Assembly: GCA_024686135.1 (NCBI GenBank)
Contig: JAIBDQ010000012.1
Location: 1 to 37,788 of the forward strand
DNA from: Halobacteriovorax sp.
GTDB taxonomy: Bacteria > Bdellovibrionota > Bacteriovoracia > Bacteriovoracales > Bacteriovoracaceae
Length of the DNA: 37,788 bases
Direction: 5' to 3'
Shown: one piece after another, positions 24,152 through 32,655 of the stretch
Position numbering within the stretch: position 1 is the stretch's first letter
How the letters are laid out: every line of letters starts with the position of its first letter
The notes under the pieces: model-generated
Databases searched by the model: none
What the model saw: the letters and a program-made list of their open reading frames with translations, nothing else
What the model was told of the DNA's origin: nothing
Position numbers and translations under genes: made by a program

Positions 24152-25873
24152 ATGAATTTTGGAAAATCATCATTTTCATTGCTTCAGAAAATCGGAAAGT
24201 CCCTTATGCTTCCGGTTTCTGTACTACCTGTAGCAGGTATTTTACTCGGTGTAGGTGCCGCAAAATTTGGATGGATGCCAGTAATTGTATCTCAGTTGAT
24301 GGAAACTTCTGGTGGAGCAATATTTGGTTCTCTTCCCCTTATTTTTGCTATTGGTGTCGCCCTTGGACTAACTAAGAATGATGGAGTTAGTGCACTGGCC
24401 TCGACCGTCGGCTACTTTGTTCTTATTGGAACGATGGGGGTTTGTGCTAAAGCGATGGGAAACCCCACAGCTACAGTTATGGGAGTAGAAACTATTAAGA
24501 CCGGAGTTTTCGGTGGTATCTGGATTGGTATGATTGCCGGTTGGCTTTTTAATAAATATTACAGAATCAGCCTTCCCTCTTACTTAGGATTTTTTGCAGG
24601 TAAAAGATTTGTTCCAATTGTTACGGCCTTTGCCGCTATCCTTTCAGGTATTGCTCTAAGCTTTATCTGGCCTCCTCTTGGAGAAGGAATTAAGTCAATG
24701 AGCCTATGGGCCGCAAATGAAAACCCAATGACAGCTTTTTCTGTTTACGGAGTCGTTGAAAGAGCGCTAATTCCACTTGGTCTTCACCATATCTGGAACG
24801 TTCCATTTTTCTTTGAAATTGGATCTTATATTGATCCTAATACAGGTAAAGAGATTACAGGAGAAATCGCTAGATATCTTCAAGGAGATCCTGCAGCAGG
24901 TAACCTGGCAGGTGGATACCTTTTTAAGATGTGGGGGCTCCCAGCAGCAGCACTAGCTATCTGGCATACGGCTAAGCCTGAGAATAGAACTAAGATTGGT
25001 GGCATCATGATTTCAGCCGCTCTAACTTCTTTTCTAACAGGGATTACGGAGCCAATTGAATTCGCTTTTCTCTTCGTTGCTCCAATTTTGTATATGCTAC
25101 ACGCACTTCTTTCAGGTGTAGCATTTGCAGTTTGTCTAGCTCTTGAAATTAAGCATGGAACGACTTTCTCCCATGGTCTTATTGATTATGTAGTTCTTTT
25201 TCCTCAGTCATCTAAAGCCCTTTGGCTTCTCATCATTGGTCCAATGTGGGGAGCTCTATACTACTCAGTGTTTCGAGTTGTTATTCAGAAGTTTAATCTT
25301 AAAACTCCAGGTAGAGAGGACGAAACGGAAAATATCGCCGAATCAAGTTCTGAAGATTCACTTGCAGGAGAATTGGTACTGGCCTTTGGCGGAGCTACAA
25401 ATATTCTCACCTTAGATTCTTGCATCACAAGACTTAGAGTCGAAGTGGAAAGTAAAGAGCTTGTTAATAAAGAAAAGTTAAAGGCCCTAGGTGCTTCTGG
25501 CGTCGTTGTCGTTGGTTCTGGAATTCAAGCCATTTTTGGAACTCAATCTGGAAACTTAAAGACTGATATGGAAATGTATTTAAAGCAACCTAAAAAAGTT
25601 GTTTCAAACGCTACTCCTACCCACGGGCCTACAGACTACGTAGAGCAGGCCAACAAAATAAAAATGGCACTTGGCGGGGCTCATAACTTAAAGTCACTTC
25701 AATCTGTTGCTAAGACAAGATTAAGAGTTGAGTTAAATGATGAATCAGCTTTAAACTTAGAGAACTTAGAAATGGAAGCGGGTGTTCAGGCTGCTGTAAA
25801 TATCAGCCCCGGGATTTATCATCTTATTATAGGTCACCAAGCTGATCAACTTGGTGAAATCTTAAATTCTTAA
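24152..25873 (+). CDS. ptsG: PTS glucose transporter EIICB (PtsG) with extra EIIB-like domain
   Basis: A 573-residue membrane permease. Residues 1-385 are EIIC, very like enterobacterial PtsG ([70 protein letters not shown]). EIIB follows with phospho-acceptor C424 (DSCITRLRV). E. coli PtsG ends near 477 residues; here about 85 more residues form a second EIIB-like domain (about 500-573) in which the acceptor position is Ala520 ([11 protein letters not shown]), so it cannot be phosphorylated in the usual way. It imports and phosphorylates glucose, with phosphate from the EIIA domain of the protein upstream. TAGGAG lies 6 bases before ATG. A strong terminator follows. Confidence 0.93.
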   Translation: MNFGKSSFSLLQKIGKSLMLPVSVLPVAGILLGVGAAKFGWMPVIVSQLMETSGGAIFGSLPLIFAIGVALGLTKNDGVSALASTVGYFVLIGTMGVCAKAMGNPTATVMGVETIKTGVFGGIWIGMIAGWLFNKYYRISLPSYLGFFAGKRFVPIVTAFAAILSGIALSFIWPPLGEGIKSMSLWAANENPMTAFSVYGVVERALIPLGLHHIWNVPFFFEIGSYIDPNTGKEITGEIARYLQGDPAAGNLAGGYLFKMWGLPAAALAIWHTAKPENRTKIGGIMISAALTSFLTGITEPIEFAFLFVAPILYMLHALLSGVAFAVCLALEIKHGTTFSHGLIDYVVLFPQSSKALWLLIIGPMWGALYYSVFRVVIQKFNLKTPGREDETENIAESSSEDSLAGELVLAFGGATNILTLDSCITRLRVEVESKELVNKEKLKALGASGVVVVGSGIQAIFGTQSGNLKTDMEMYLKQPKKVVSNATPTHGPTDYVEQANKIKMALGGAHNLKSLQSVAKTRLRVELNDESALNLENLEMEAGVQAAVNISPGIYHLIIGHQADQLGEILNS

Positions 25874-25883
25874 CGCATTAAAG

Positions 25884-25916
25884 GTGTCCGGTTTATTTAG
25901 ACCGGACACTATTTTT
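25884..25916 (+). terminator. Intrinsic terminator of the PTS operon
   Basis: GTGTCCGGT (25884-25892) pairs perfectly with ACCGGACAC (25901-25909), 8-base loop, then TATTTTT. The loop holds the stop codon (TAA, 25893-25895) of the convergent gene, whose last codons form one arm. Confidence 0.88.
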
Positions 25917-26561
25917 AACTGCTCTTCTTGCGTTCTCAATTTCTCTTTCAATAATCCTTCTTTTACTTCTAGCAACATCATTGATTTTCACAGCTTCTGG
26001 TAGGTTTAAAAGAACCTCTTCATCGACATTTTTCTCACCGTAATGTCTTATGTCTGCTCTTCTCTTACAAAATTCTTGAATATTTATCTCAGAAGCAAAG
26101 AAGGGCATGGCTTCATTTTCTAAAAAGTTCTTCTCATTTAAAGCGGCGGTAAGAAAATCAGTTTTATAGTTAATAAGCTCGAGATAGGGTGTTACAAGAA
26201 AGTCGAATAGACTTTTTAAATCATCCCCTTTTAGCTCAAGATCTGACCTTAAGATAAAAGAAGAGCTTAGTGCATCCTCTTCAATAAACTTGTTTGAGAT
26301 CTTTAACAGAAGCTCATACCCATCTTTCTCACATGTGAGCTGAGTCGTTCTATTTGCAATGACCGTTTTCTCTTCTTTTGTGAAATTACCAATCTTAGAA
26401 ATGGCAATAATTCCTCTAAGTTTACTCTTAGACTCTTTGGACTTTACTGAAAAGTATTCGGAAGAGTCTTTTATCACATGCCTAAGAGTTTCAATCTCTT
26501 CTACGGCAAATGCCCCAAGACTTAGAAACATTATGTTTAAAGCGACTATTAAAGCTCTCAT
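25893..26561 (-). CDS. Secreted hypothetical protein
   Basis: A 222-residue protein with a signal peptide (residues 1-18, cleavage near AFA-VE). The mature part is helical and charged with two cysteines (residues about 76 and 165) and ends in a basic, Arg-rich helix. I do not recognise it. ATG 26561 has GAGGAGTGAAGG directly upstream, a strong ribosome binding site. Its 3' end lies inside the PTS terminator. It is not clearly an operon partner of the next gene upstream, which is 122 bases away with a possible promoter between. Confidence 0.65.
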   Translation of the reverse strand: MRALIVALNIMFLSLGAFAVEEIETLRHVIKDSSEYFSVKSKESKSKLRGIIAISKIGNFTKEEKTVIANRTTQLTCEKDGYELLLKISNKFIEEDALSSSFILRSDLELKGDDLKSLFDFLVTPYLELINYKTDFLTAALNEKNFLENEAMPFFASEINIQEFCKRRADIRHYGEKNVDEEVLLNLPEAVKINDVARSKRRIIEREIENARRAVKNSVRSK

Positions 26562-26634
26562 CCTTCACTCCTCTCACCATTTTGTTTTATTACTATAAAG
26601 AGCAAGATGGAGGCCAAAAAAAGGAGGCTAAATG

Positions 26635-26661
26635 ACTGTAATCACAAGTACAAATTGTCAA
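26635..26661 (-). promoter_or_regulatory. Possible promoter of the 25893-26561 gene
   Basis: A perfect TTGACA (26661-26656 on the minus strand) is followed 15 bases later by TACAGT (26640-26635). The spacing is short. A direct repeat of GGAGGC (about 26609-26628) lies downstream in the leader. Confidence 0.33.
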
Positions 26662-26683
26662 AACTCTATACAATATGTTGATT

Positions 26684-27859
26684 CTATTTAACTTTGGACA
26701 GAATACGGCTTAGAAGTGAATCTATTTTTGATGGCTCCATATCTCCCCCAGAGTAGTTCCAGGTAATAGATACGCAAAAAGAGTCTTTCGAGCCTTTAGG
26801 TATGACCAGCTGGGAGTATTGGACCACCCCAGGAGCTCTTCCCATTTTGAAAGCAGCCTTTTCCCAGCCTCCTCTTTGTGCCAGTCCAGGATTAACTCCT
26901 GCATAAGGTTCATTTCGAATACTATGAAGAAGCTGACAGAGCTCTCTAGTGGTTGCAAACCAACCGATAGAGTCGATTTCAAAAGCTGAGTCCACAGTAC
27001 TTAATTCTTCAATAGATTTTTTTTGAAGTGCTTTTAAAAGGTCTCTCTTCTCTTTGATCTTCTTTTTTGAGTAACCCACAACTTTGTCACCACGAAGTTT
27101 GTGATAGTCCATAGTTCTTAAAAATGGTTTGTTCTTCGAGGAAGCTTTTTCTAAGGCCTTCCTACCAACAAGATTATGAATATGATCGTAAGCAGATTGA
27201 TCCGAATAGGCCATTAACATTGTAGCTAAAGTTTGGACAGTTACAGGGGCCCTATTTGGCCATTCATACAATCGTCCCCCAGGTATACTCTTTAATTCAT
27301 TCTTAAGCTTTATACTACTATTCCATTTCAGTTTTGTTTTCTTCACTCTCTGAGACAATAGTTTTAATAGATAAAGACTAGAACTCATCTCAATCGCCAA
27401 AGGTAAATCGGGATTTAGAGATAAGATTTCGGCCTTGCCATTTTTTAAATAACTAAGAGAAACCTTACCAGGAAGTTTTTTCAACTCGTCTTTAACTACA
27501 GAAAGTTTTTCTCCATACGAGGTCGCATTCCCAAACCATAACCCACGAATTTTTTCATTTTTATCTAAGTACAGCTGCATGGCCCGCTGACTTTTATCAG
27601 TCGTATACAAGAAATTCTTCGCATCAACTTTTTCGATGTTTAAACACTTACCCTCTTGATCTTTAAATCCTTGTAAAATTCCTACCAGCTTCTCTGTTGG
27701 CAACTTTGATAAGAAGTAGGGATTTATATGGCTTGCTAGATTTGAGTTCTCGAACTGGCATAATGCCTTTAAGACAGCAGCCTCCCCTTTAGGTTTTTCA
27801 CCAAAAAGGGGGGCAGTGCAAATGAGAAAAGCTAAAAAATACTTAAAAGCTTTATTCAA
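26684..27859 (-). CDS. Secreted beta-lactamase-like protein, catalytic motifs apparently lost
   Basis: A 391-residue protein with a signal peptide (residues 1-19). The C-terminal part (about 130-390) follows the class A beta-lactamase-related serine hydrolase layout: PLAIEMSSSLYLLKLL where PLAIGSxFKLYVL-type proteins have the SxxK serine, AYSDQSAYDHI where SDN is usual, and FKMGRAPGV where K(T/G)G is usual. By that alignment (from memory) the SxxK site reads MSSS and lacks both Ser and Lys. The N-terminal 125 residues resemble a DUF3887-like leader domain, uncertain. It starts with TTG inside the end of the glucoamylase gene (8-base overlap), so they are coupled. A binding or scaffold role is possible; no enzyme activity should be assumed. 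Confidence 0.72.
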   Translation of the reverse strand: MNKAFKYFLAFLICTAPLFGEKPKGEAAVLKALCQFENSNLASHINPYFLSKLPTEKLVGILQGFKDQEGKCLNIEKVDAKNFLYTTDKSQRAMQLYLDKNEKIRGLWFGNATSYGEKLSVVKDELKKLPGKVSLSYLKNGKAEILSLNPDLPLAIEMSSSLYLLKLLSQRVKKTKLKWNSSIKLKNELKSIPGGRLYEWPNRAPVTVQTLATMLMAYSDQSAYDHIHNLVGRKALEKASSKNKPFLRTMDYHKLRGDKVVGYSKKKIKEKRDLLKALQKKSIEELSTVDSAFEIDSIGWFATTRELCQLLHSIRNEPYAGVNPGLAQRGGWEKAAFKMGRAPGVVQYSQLVIPKGSKDSFCVSITWNYSGGDMEPSKIDSLLSRILSKVK

Positions 27860-29990
27860 TTACATTCTCAACATTCTTCTTTTTATCAAGTGACCAAAGG
27901 AGTTTAACATACTCGGCATGACTCCAGGCCAAAGGAGTTGCTGCTCCTGTACCTACTCCATTCCACTCAAACACTTGCTCAGGGATCATTAATCCATCAT
28001 TAGCAAAGCCTAAGTAACTATCCACAACAGGCTTAGTTTTCTTTTGAACGTCATTCCAACTTAGAGTCTTATCGTTATATTCTTCAATAGCTAAACGGCC
28101 ATGCTCTCCAGAAAGAAGAGGCCACAGGCGTCCTTTTTGTTCTTCACCATAAGCATCAAAAGAGTAACGGTACCAGCCTCTGCCTTTAGGAGTAACTACA
28201 CTTATATGTTTATCAACAAGGCTCTTCGTTTTTTGGATCTTCCAATCGCCAGCTGACTTGAGTCCCATCAAAGCCAATTTCATAAAACCTTGATCTAAAA
28301 TTTTACTTTGCTCAATTCTCATACTTGAATTTGCAATATGAGTTTCGCTTCTATCATTTGGGTTCCACTCGGCACCAAAACTAGAGCCTCCAGCAATTCT
28401 TAAGTAATACTGACCGTCTCCGTAATGACCATTGGTAGTAAAGGTCCAAGTTTCAATATTATCTCCGGGAGTGTAGAGCCATTGGTTAGCCGTATTGCGA
28501 CTTTTTTCACCGAGCTCAGAACCGACGAATAGACGGCTTCCTAAATAAAGGGCCGAAGTTGCTACAGAAAAAGAAGAAGGAGAAATACCAAAATTCTCTT
28601 CCCATCTTTCTTGCTGAGTCCATGGTCCATATTTAAGAATAAAAGAAAGAGCTTTCTTAAGCATATCTTGAAACTCATTCATCATTTCAATTCTCTGCTT
28701 AGGAGAAACCTTTAAATATGTTTGATAAAAGAGGTGAATGGGGTATCCCACTTGGTCTAACTGAAGACCTCCCCAATATTCTTCACCACTAACCCAAGTA
28801 TTTTGAGGAAAAGCACCTTCTTTAAGAATATACCTTGGTCCTAGGTCCCATGCTCCTGAATGTTTCTTGTATTGAATTTTTTTAAGGAATCTTAAGGCAT
28901 TCATTGGAGTTTCTAAATCTCCAGAATGAAGCATTGCAAGTGCCACATGGTAATGGTCTCTAGGCCAGATTAAATGATAACCACCAATCTTATTTCCTGG
29001 TTGTTCAGTTTGCTGCTCTCCCCAAGGAATAGATAAAGAAGCGATCAGGGCACCTCTAACTCTCTTATCTTCATGGACCTTAAGTGTGTAAATTGATCTT
29101 TTATAAAGGAGAAGCTCTCTATCAGATAGGTTCTTTGGAGTCTTAAGAGAATCTATGTATTTTTCCCAAGAGGCTTCGTACTTTTTCTTCTCGTTAGCAT
29201 AGGCATCTTTTAGCTTATCAGCACTTTGTTCAATATTTTCGCTAAAAGTATAAACGATATAAAATTTATAAGAACCTTTCTTCGCTGGAATATTAACTTC
29301 ACCAGTTGTGGCAATATTTCCATCTTTTGCTGAAGAGAACTTATAAGTCATTCTTTTATTTTTACTTATGTCCTGCCACCCGTCTGATTGTCCTACAAAC
29401 CCTACAGACATATTTCTAAATCCAACTGTTGATTGAATCTTCAATCCTGTACTTCCTTGCTTAACGAGAAAAGTTCCCTCTCTTGCAAAGGCACTATCTT
29501 TAAAACCTGTATTATTTATGTGGGGGTTTGTTAAATGATAATAACGAATTCCATCTTTAAACGATTTAACTTCAATTTCATCAACCAAAACTGGTGAATT
29601 CTCTAAAGTAAAAAAGGTATGAGAGATTTCAAATCGCCCTTTTTTATCTTTATTAGTTAGTTTCACAATGGAGCTAGAAAGTACTTCAACTCTATGTTCT
29701 GTTTCTTTCTTCTCTTCTACAAAGAAGTTTCCATCTGAGATCAAGAACTGAGCGTCTTTAATTTGTCCCGTATCGATTGTTGGAAAAAAGACTTCCGTTA
29801 AGGCCCCATCCGCGTTCGTGAACCAAAGTGGAGACTTAGCCCCTCTTGCTTCAAAAGATGTTCCTACTTGAACATTTCTGGCCGTGGCCCAATTAGGTGT
29901 AACACCTGGTCTACCAAAGGCTTCTGCGGCCGTGGCAGTTTGAATTACACTTACCAGTGCACATAAAATTATTGAAATTTTCATTTTCAT
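27852..29990 (-). CDS. Secreted GH15 glucoamylase (glucan 1,4-alpha-glucosidase)
   Basis: A 712-residue secreted enzyme: signal peptide (residues 1-21), an N-terminal beta-sandwich domain (about 25-275, as in bacterial glucoamylase/glucodextranase), then the (alpha/alpha)6 catalytic domain. The catalytic region has HLIWPRDHYH (substrate site), GALIASLSIPWG, EEYWGGLQLDQVGYPI, QQERWEENFGISPSS (about 458-472, general acid Glu) and a C-terminal PLAWSHAEYVKLL (about 685-697). GH15 enzymes release glucose from the ends of starch, glycogen and maltodextrins. It shares a region with a glucose PTS, suggesting a route from alpha-glucan to glucose-6-phosphate. GGGGGA precedes the start; it leads a two-gene operon with the beta-lactamase-like gene. 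Confidence 0.92.
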   Translation of the reverse strand: MKMKISIILCALVSVIQTATAAEAFGRPGVTPNWATARNVQVGTSFEARGAKSPLWFTNADGALTEVFFPTIDTGQIKDAQFLISDGNFFVEEKKETEHRVEVLSSSIVKLTNKDKKGRFEISHTFFTLENSPVLVDEIEVKSFKDGIRYYHLTNPHINNTGFKDSAFAREGTFLVKQGSTGLKIQSTVGFRNMSVGFVGQSDGWQDISKNKRMTYKFSSAKDGNIATTGEVNIPAKKGSYKFYIVYTFSENIEQSADKLKDAYANEKKKYEASWEKYIDSLKTPKNLSDRELLLYKRSIYTLKVHEDKRVRGALIASLSIPWGEQQTEQPGNKIGGYHLIWPRDHYHVALAMLHSGDLETPMNALRFLKKIQYKKHSGAWDLGPRYILKEGAFPQNTWVSGEEYWGGLQLDQVGYPIHLFYQTYLKVSPKQRIEMMNEFQDMLKKALSFILKYGPWTQQERWEENFGISPSSFSVATSALYLGSRLFVGSELGEKSRNTANQWLYTPGDNIETWTFTTNGHYGDGQYYLRIAGGSSFGAEWNPNDRSETHIANSSMRIEQSKILDQGFMKLALMGLKSAGDWKIQKTKSLVDKHISVVTPKGRGWYRYSFDAYGEEQKGRLWPLLSGEHGRLAIEEYNDKTLSWNDVQKKTKPVVDSYLGFANDGLMIPEQVFEWNGVGTGAATPLAWSHAEYVKLLWSLDKKKNVENVIE

Positions 29991-30118
29991 TTATTCCCCC
30001 GAATGCGAATTGAAGGGATATTTAATCAAATTAATCAGGTTTTATAAACGAAAAACGGACTTAATAGATTGTTTTCATTAAATTTTACCCTAGACAATGC
30101 CGCACCGCACATCCGTCT

Positions 30119-30163
30119 ATCTACCTAAAAACTGGCCCCTATATAAATAAGTAAAAGGTAGAT
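30119..30163. repeat. 8-bp-arm inverted repeat upstream of 30218 gene
   Basis: ATCTACCT (30119-30126) and AGGTAGAT (30156-30163) are perfect inverted arms around 29 bases that include CCTATATAAAT. Outside them CATC (about 30110-30113) and GATG (about 30171-30174) can extend the pairing after unpaired bases. It lies in the gap between the glucoamylase start and the GTG at 30218. Confidence 0.45.
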
Positions 30164-30217
30164 GGCGTCTGATGTCACTTATCGTATAGTTCAGAAAATA
30201 TTCAGGGGAGAATATAC

Positions 30218-30652
30218 GTGCTGCACAAAACGATAATAGTCCTTATATTTTTAACTTTTAGCTTCGAGGGCAGATCCGGCACTAAGTCGGACTTTTTACT
30301 TTCCTTTAATGGAATGCCTTCCACCTGTGACAAGATTCAACTTAGTCAGTCCTATGATGAAGACGAGAGAATAATTAAGATCAACCTGCATGACCTAGCA
30401 GAGCTCGGAAATGAAGAGTTTTCATCCGGAGTAGCTCTCAAAAAATTCAAATTTGAGGATCCAAAAACACTTATTGCTAAAAGATTCTCTAGCTACAATG
30501 GAACGCGAGTAAAAGAAGTTTATACCTTTCAAAAAGATGAAAACAATAGACCAAGCTTAGTACAACTCAGGAGATTTAAGCGAAGTCTTGTTCGCTACAC
30601 TTATCCGCTAGGTGGAATCGTCTGCCGCAGCCAAGGACTTATTTCCGAATAA
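30218..30652 (+). CDS. Secreted hypothetical protein
   Basis: A 144-residue protein with a signal peptide of about 19 residues, two cysteines (about 37 and 137) and a beta-rich basic mature part (KKFKFEDPKTL, RRFKRSLVRYTYPLGG). GTG start with GGGGAG 7 bases upstream supports it. I do not recognise it. Its last 14 bases overlap the end of the convergent Mpo1-like gene. Confidence 0.62.
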   Translation: MLHKTIIVLIFLTFSFEGRSGTKSDFLLSFNGMPSTCDKIQLSQSYDEDERIIKINLHDLAELGNEEFSSGVALKKFKFEDPKTLIAKRFSSYNGTRVKEVYTFQKDENNRPSLVQLRRFKRSLVRYTYPLGGIVCRSQGLISE

Positions 30653-31103
30653 GGTTTTTATACATAGGATAAAAAACCCAAAGTGGTCCAACTAGAAGGA
30701 ACTGAAGATCTTCGAAGAACGAAGGTTTTTTACCTTCAATTTTATGGCCGATAAATTGACCTATCCAAGCTAAGACAAAAATAATTAGACTCGAATAAAG
30801 TATAGAAACAGCTTCAATATTATCTACGAAATAGCATGCACAAAGCATCAATGCTCCAGTAAGAAGCATAAAAATTCCAGTCACCATCCCTAGCATAAAA
30901 TAAAAAATCATACAGGCACTAATAAATAGAGTCGCCCAATTAAAAAATGGACTGACGTCAAAAAAACTTGGAACCGGAATGGCCCACATCATTCCAAGAA
31001 TGGAATACATAATTAAAGGCACACATACATTGTGAATTTTTTTATTAGTTGGGTTTTTATGACTAACTGAATAGTCTCTTAGCCAATTATTTAAACTCTT
31101 CAT
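30639..31103 (-). CDS. Mpo1/DUF962 family membrane protein
   Basis: A 154-residue membrane protein with four spans. Family motifs are clear: SHKNPTNKKIHNVCVPL near the N-terminus and WIGQFIGHKIEGKKPSF near the C-terminus, each with conserved His. Yeast Mpo1 is an iron-dependent dioxygenase that shortens 2-hydroxy fatty acids; the bacterial members are not well studied. I chose ATG 31103, with AGGGAG 6 bases upstream, over a GTG at 31127 that would overlap the previous gene. It follows the outer-membrane protein gene by 10 bases, so the two are one operon. Confidence 0.82.
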   Translation of the reverse strand: MKSLNNWLRDYSVSHKNPTNKKIHNVCVPLIMYSILGMMWAIPVPSFFDVSPFFNWATLFISACMIFYFMLGMVTGIFMLLTGALMLCACYFVDNIEAVSILYSSLIIFVLAWIGQFIGHKIEGKKPSFFEDLQFLLVGPLWVFYPMYKNLIRK

Positions 31104-31113
31104 TTGTAGCTCC

Positions 31114-32046
31114 CTAGAAGAAGGCACTTAATCCTAAACTTATATCATTATTTAGATAATAGTTGCTATAGGCCCCAATTATAAAACGTTTCTTTATCAT
31201 ATACTGTAATCCTAAGAAGCCAAAGGTTCTAGTGGTGTCTTCAGGGTCAGTTATTGTGACAAAATCATTTGAGAATATAATTGTTGGATGTCCATGTTCC
31301 TCTGTTCTTCTTCCATAGGTAAACATTATTTTTTTAAAAAATAAGCTGGCCGAAAAGATTTTAGCGTAAGTACGAGTGGGAGTATTATTTTGGATATAGG
31401 TCCAGTCTACGGCCAAGTTTGCAATTTTAAACCCTGCCGAAAGAGTATCTGAATAATAACTAATAATTTGATCTTCGTCCGGCATTCCATCATCTCGCAC
31501 TCTCGTGTAACTAGCACTTAGTAATCCAAACTTTAAAGTTGTACCGAAACCGCCGTTTGGCTTTGAGGTTTTAGAATTGTACTTTCCAACCAAACCAACA
31601 CTAGCGGAGAAAAACCTTTTCTTTTTAGTTTTACCAAAAAGATTCAAGGCAATGACCCCATTGTACTTTTGGCTTTTAAATTTATCCGAATTCAACCTTC
31701 TAACTAAATATTCTGCATCTGACTCCAAAGGAACATTTCCAAAGAATGTTCCTTCATTATTGGTCGTAGAAAACCCAGAACCTACAACTCCAGTTCCTGC
31801 CACAAAATTCACATCATATGATCCAACGTATTTAATTATCTCAACTCCTGTTCGATCAACATTAGCGATACTTGCGGGAACTGAGCTTAAAGAGGCTCCT
31901 TGACTGGGTACAGAGGCGCCTGAACTTCTATTTCCTGAGAAAACATCGGGGCAATCGAGAAAATCAAACTTATCGCACATCCGGTCTGCGGAATAGCTAT
32001 TAGGAGAAAAGGTGACCATAATGATCAAGATAACTATCTTATTCAC
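31114..32046 (-). CDS. Putative outer-membrane beta-barrel protein
   Basis: A 310-residue protein with a signal peptide (residues 1-19, cleavage at SYS-AD). Residues 35-65 are Ser/Ala-rich and flexible. From about residue 75 amphipathic strands alternate with short turns (KYNGVIALNLFG, KRFFSASVGLVGKY, TTLKFGLLSASYTRVRD), and it ends with ISLGLSAFF, a C-terminal Phe as in barrel proteins recognised by the BAM complex. A porin- or MtrB-like role cannot be decided. GTG start at 32046 with AGGG very close; an ATG ten codons later would break the signal peptide. Divergent to the 32128 gene. Confidence 0.75.
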   Translation of the reverse strand: MNKIVILIIMVTFSPNSYSADRMCDKFDFLDCPDVFSGNRSSGASVPSQGASLSSVPASIANVDRTGVEIIKYVGSYDVNFVAGTGVVGSGFSTTNNEGTFFGNVPLESDAEYLVRRLNSDKFKSQKYNGVIALNLFGKTKKKRFFSASVGLVGKYNSKTSKPNGGFGTTLKFGLLSASYTRVRDDGMPDEDQIISYYSDTLSAGFKIANLAVDWTYIQNNTPTRTYAKIFSASLFFKKIMFTYGRRTEEHGHPTIIFSNDFVTITDPEDTTRTFGFLGLQYMIKKRFIIGAYSNYYLNNDISLGLSAFF

Positions 32047-32127
32047 GCCCTATTCTACATTCTTAAACAAAAATTCCCAAACGGTAAGATTTTGTATTAA
32101 AAGCAGTTTTAGGTTAAATTTTTCTTA

Positions 32128-32655
32128 ATGAAATTTCTTGTATTTATAGCGGTCTTCGCATGTTTCAACCTAAAGGCTGAAATTAAAGATATTCACCTTT
32201 CTCTGATCAGCACAAACTATGTGGACAAGACATATAGTCTGTTTGTCGGAGTTGATGAGAAAAACGAAATCCAATACATAAAAACGATTAACAATAAAAA
32301 AAATAAACAAAAAATTTATCCTAACAACCTTCTTAAAAATAATGTTCCACTAGTAAAAGCTGCTGGCATAGAACTTGTAACTCTAAGATGTGAAAACTTT
32401 AATCCAAATATTGGATGTCCAATTACAATAAAGTATCCCATCAATGTTATAGTCATGGCCTTTAAAAGTTTTAAAGCCGAAATTAAAAAAGTCGATAATA
32501 AGTGGGGACTCTATATAGGTCCAAAGAAGTTCACTAAGATGCATCTTATTGCGAGGAAACCACTAGGACTTCTTATTGGTGTTAAAAGGATCGAAGTATC
32601 TCAACTTAAAGAAAATTCTTCATCATACTCTTTGGCCATAAATTCCCAAGAATAA
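32128..32655 (+). CDS. Secreted hypothetical protein
   Basis: A 175-residue protein with a signal peptide (residues 1-17, cleavage at LKA-EI), basic (about 28 Lys) and beta-rich, with two cysteines near residues 91 and 99. Lysine-rich, low-GC composition differs somewhat from its neighbours. I do not recognise it. No clear ribosome binding site precedes ATG 32128, and its last 55 bases overlap the end of the convergent glycosyltransferase gene, so the C-terminus is constrained by that gene. Confidence 0.58.
   Translation: MKFLVFIAVFACFNLKAEIKDIHLSLISTNYVDKTYSLFVGVDEKNEIQYIKTINNKKNKQKIYPNNLLKNNVPLVKAAGIELVTLRCENFNPNIGCPITIKYPINVIVMAFKSFKAEIKKVDNKWGLYIGPKKFTKMHLIARKPLGLLIGVKRIEVSQLKENSSSYSLAINSQE

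Noticed and set aside
31125-31127. GTG as the start of the Mpo1-like gene
   Set aside because: ATG 31103 has AGGGAG 6 bases upstream and avoids overlap with the outer-membrane protein gene.
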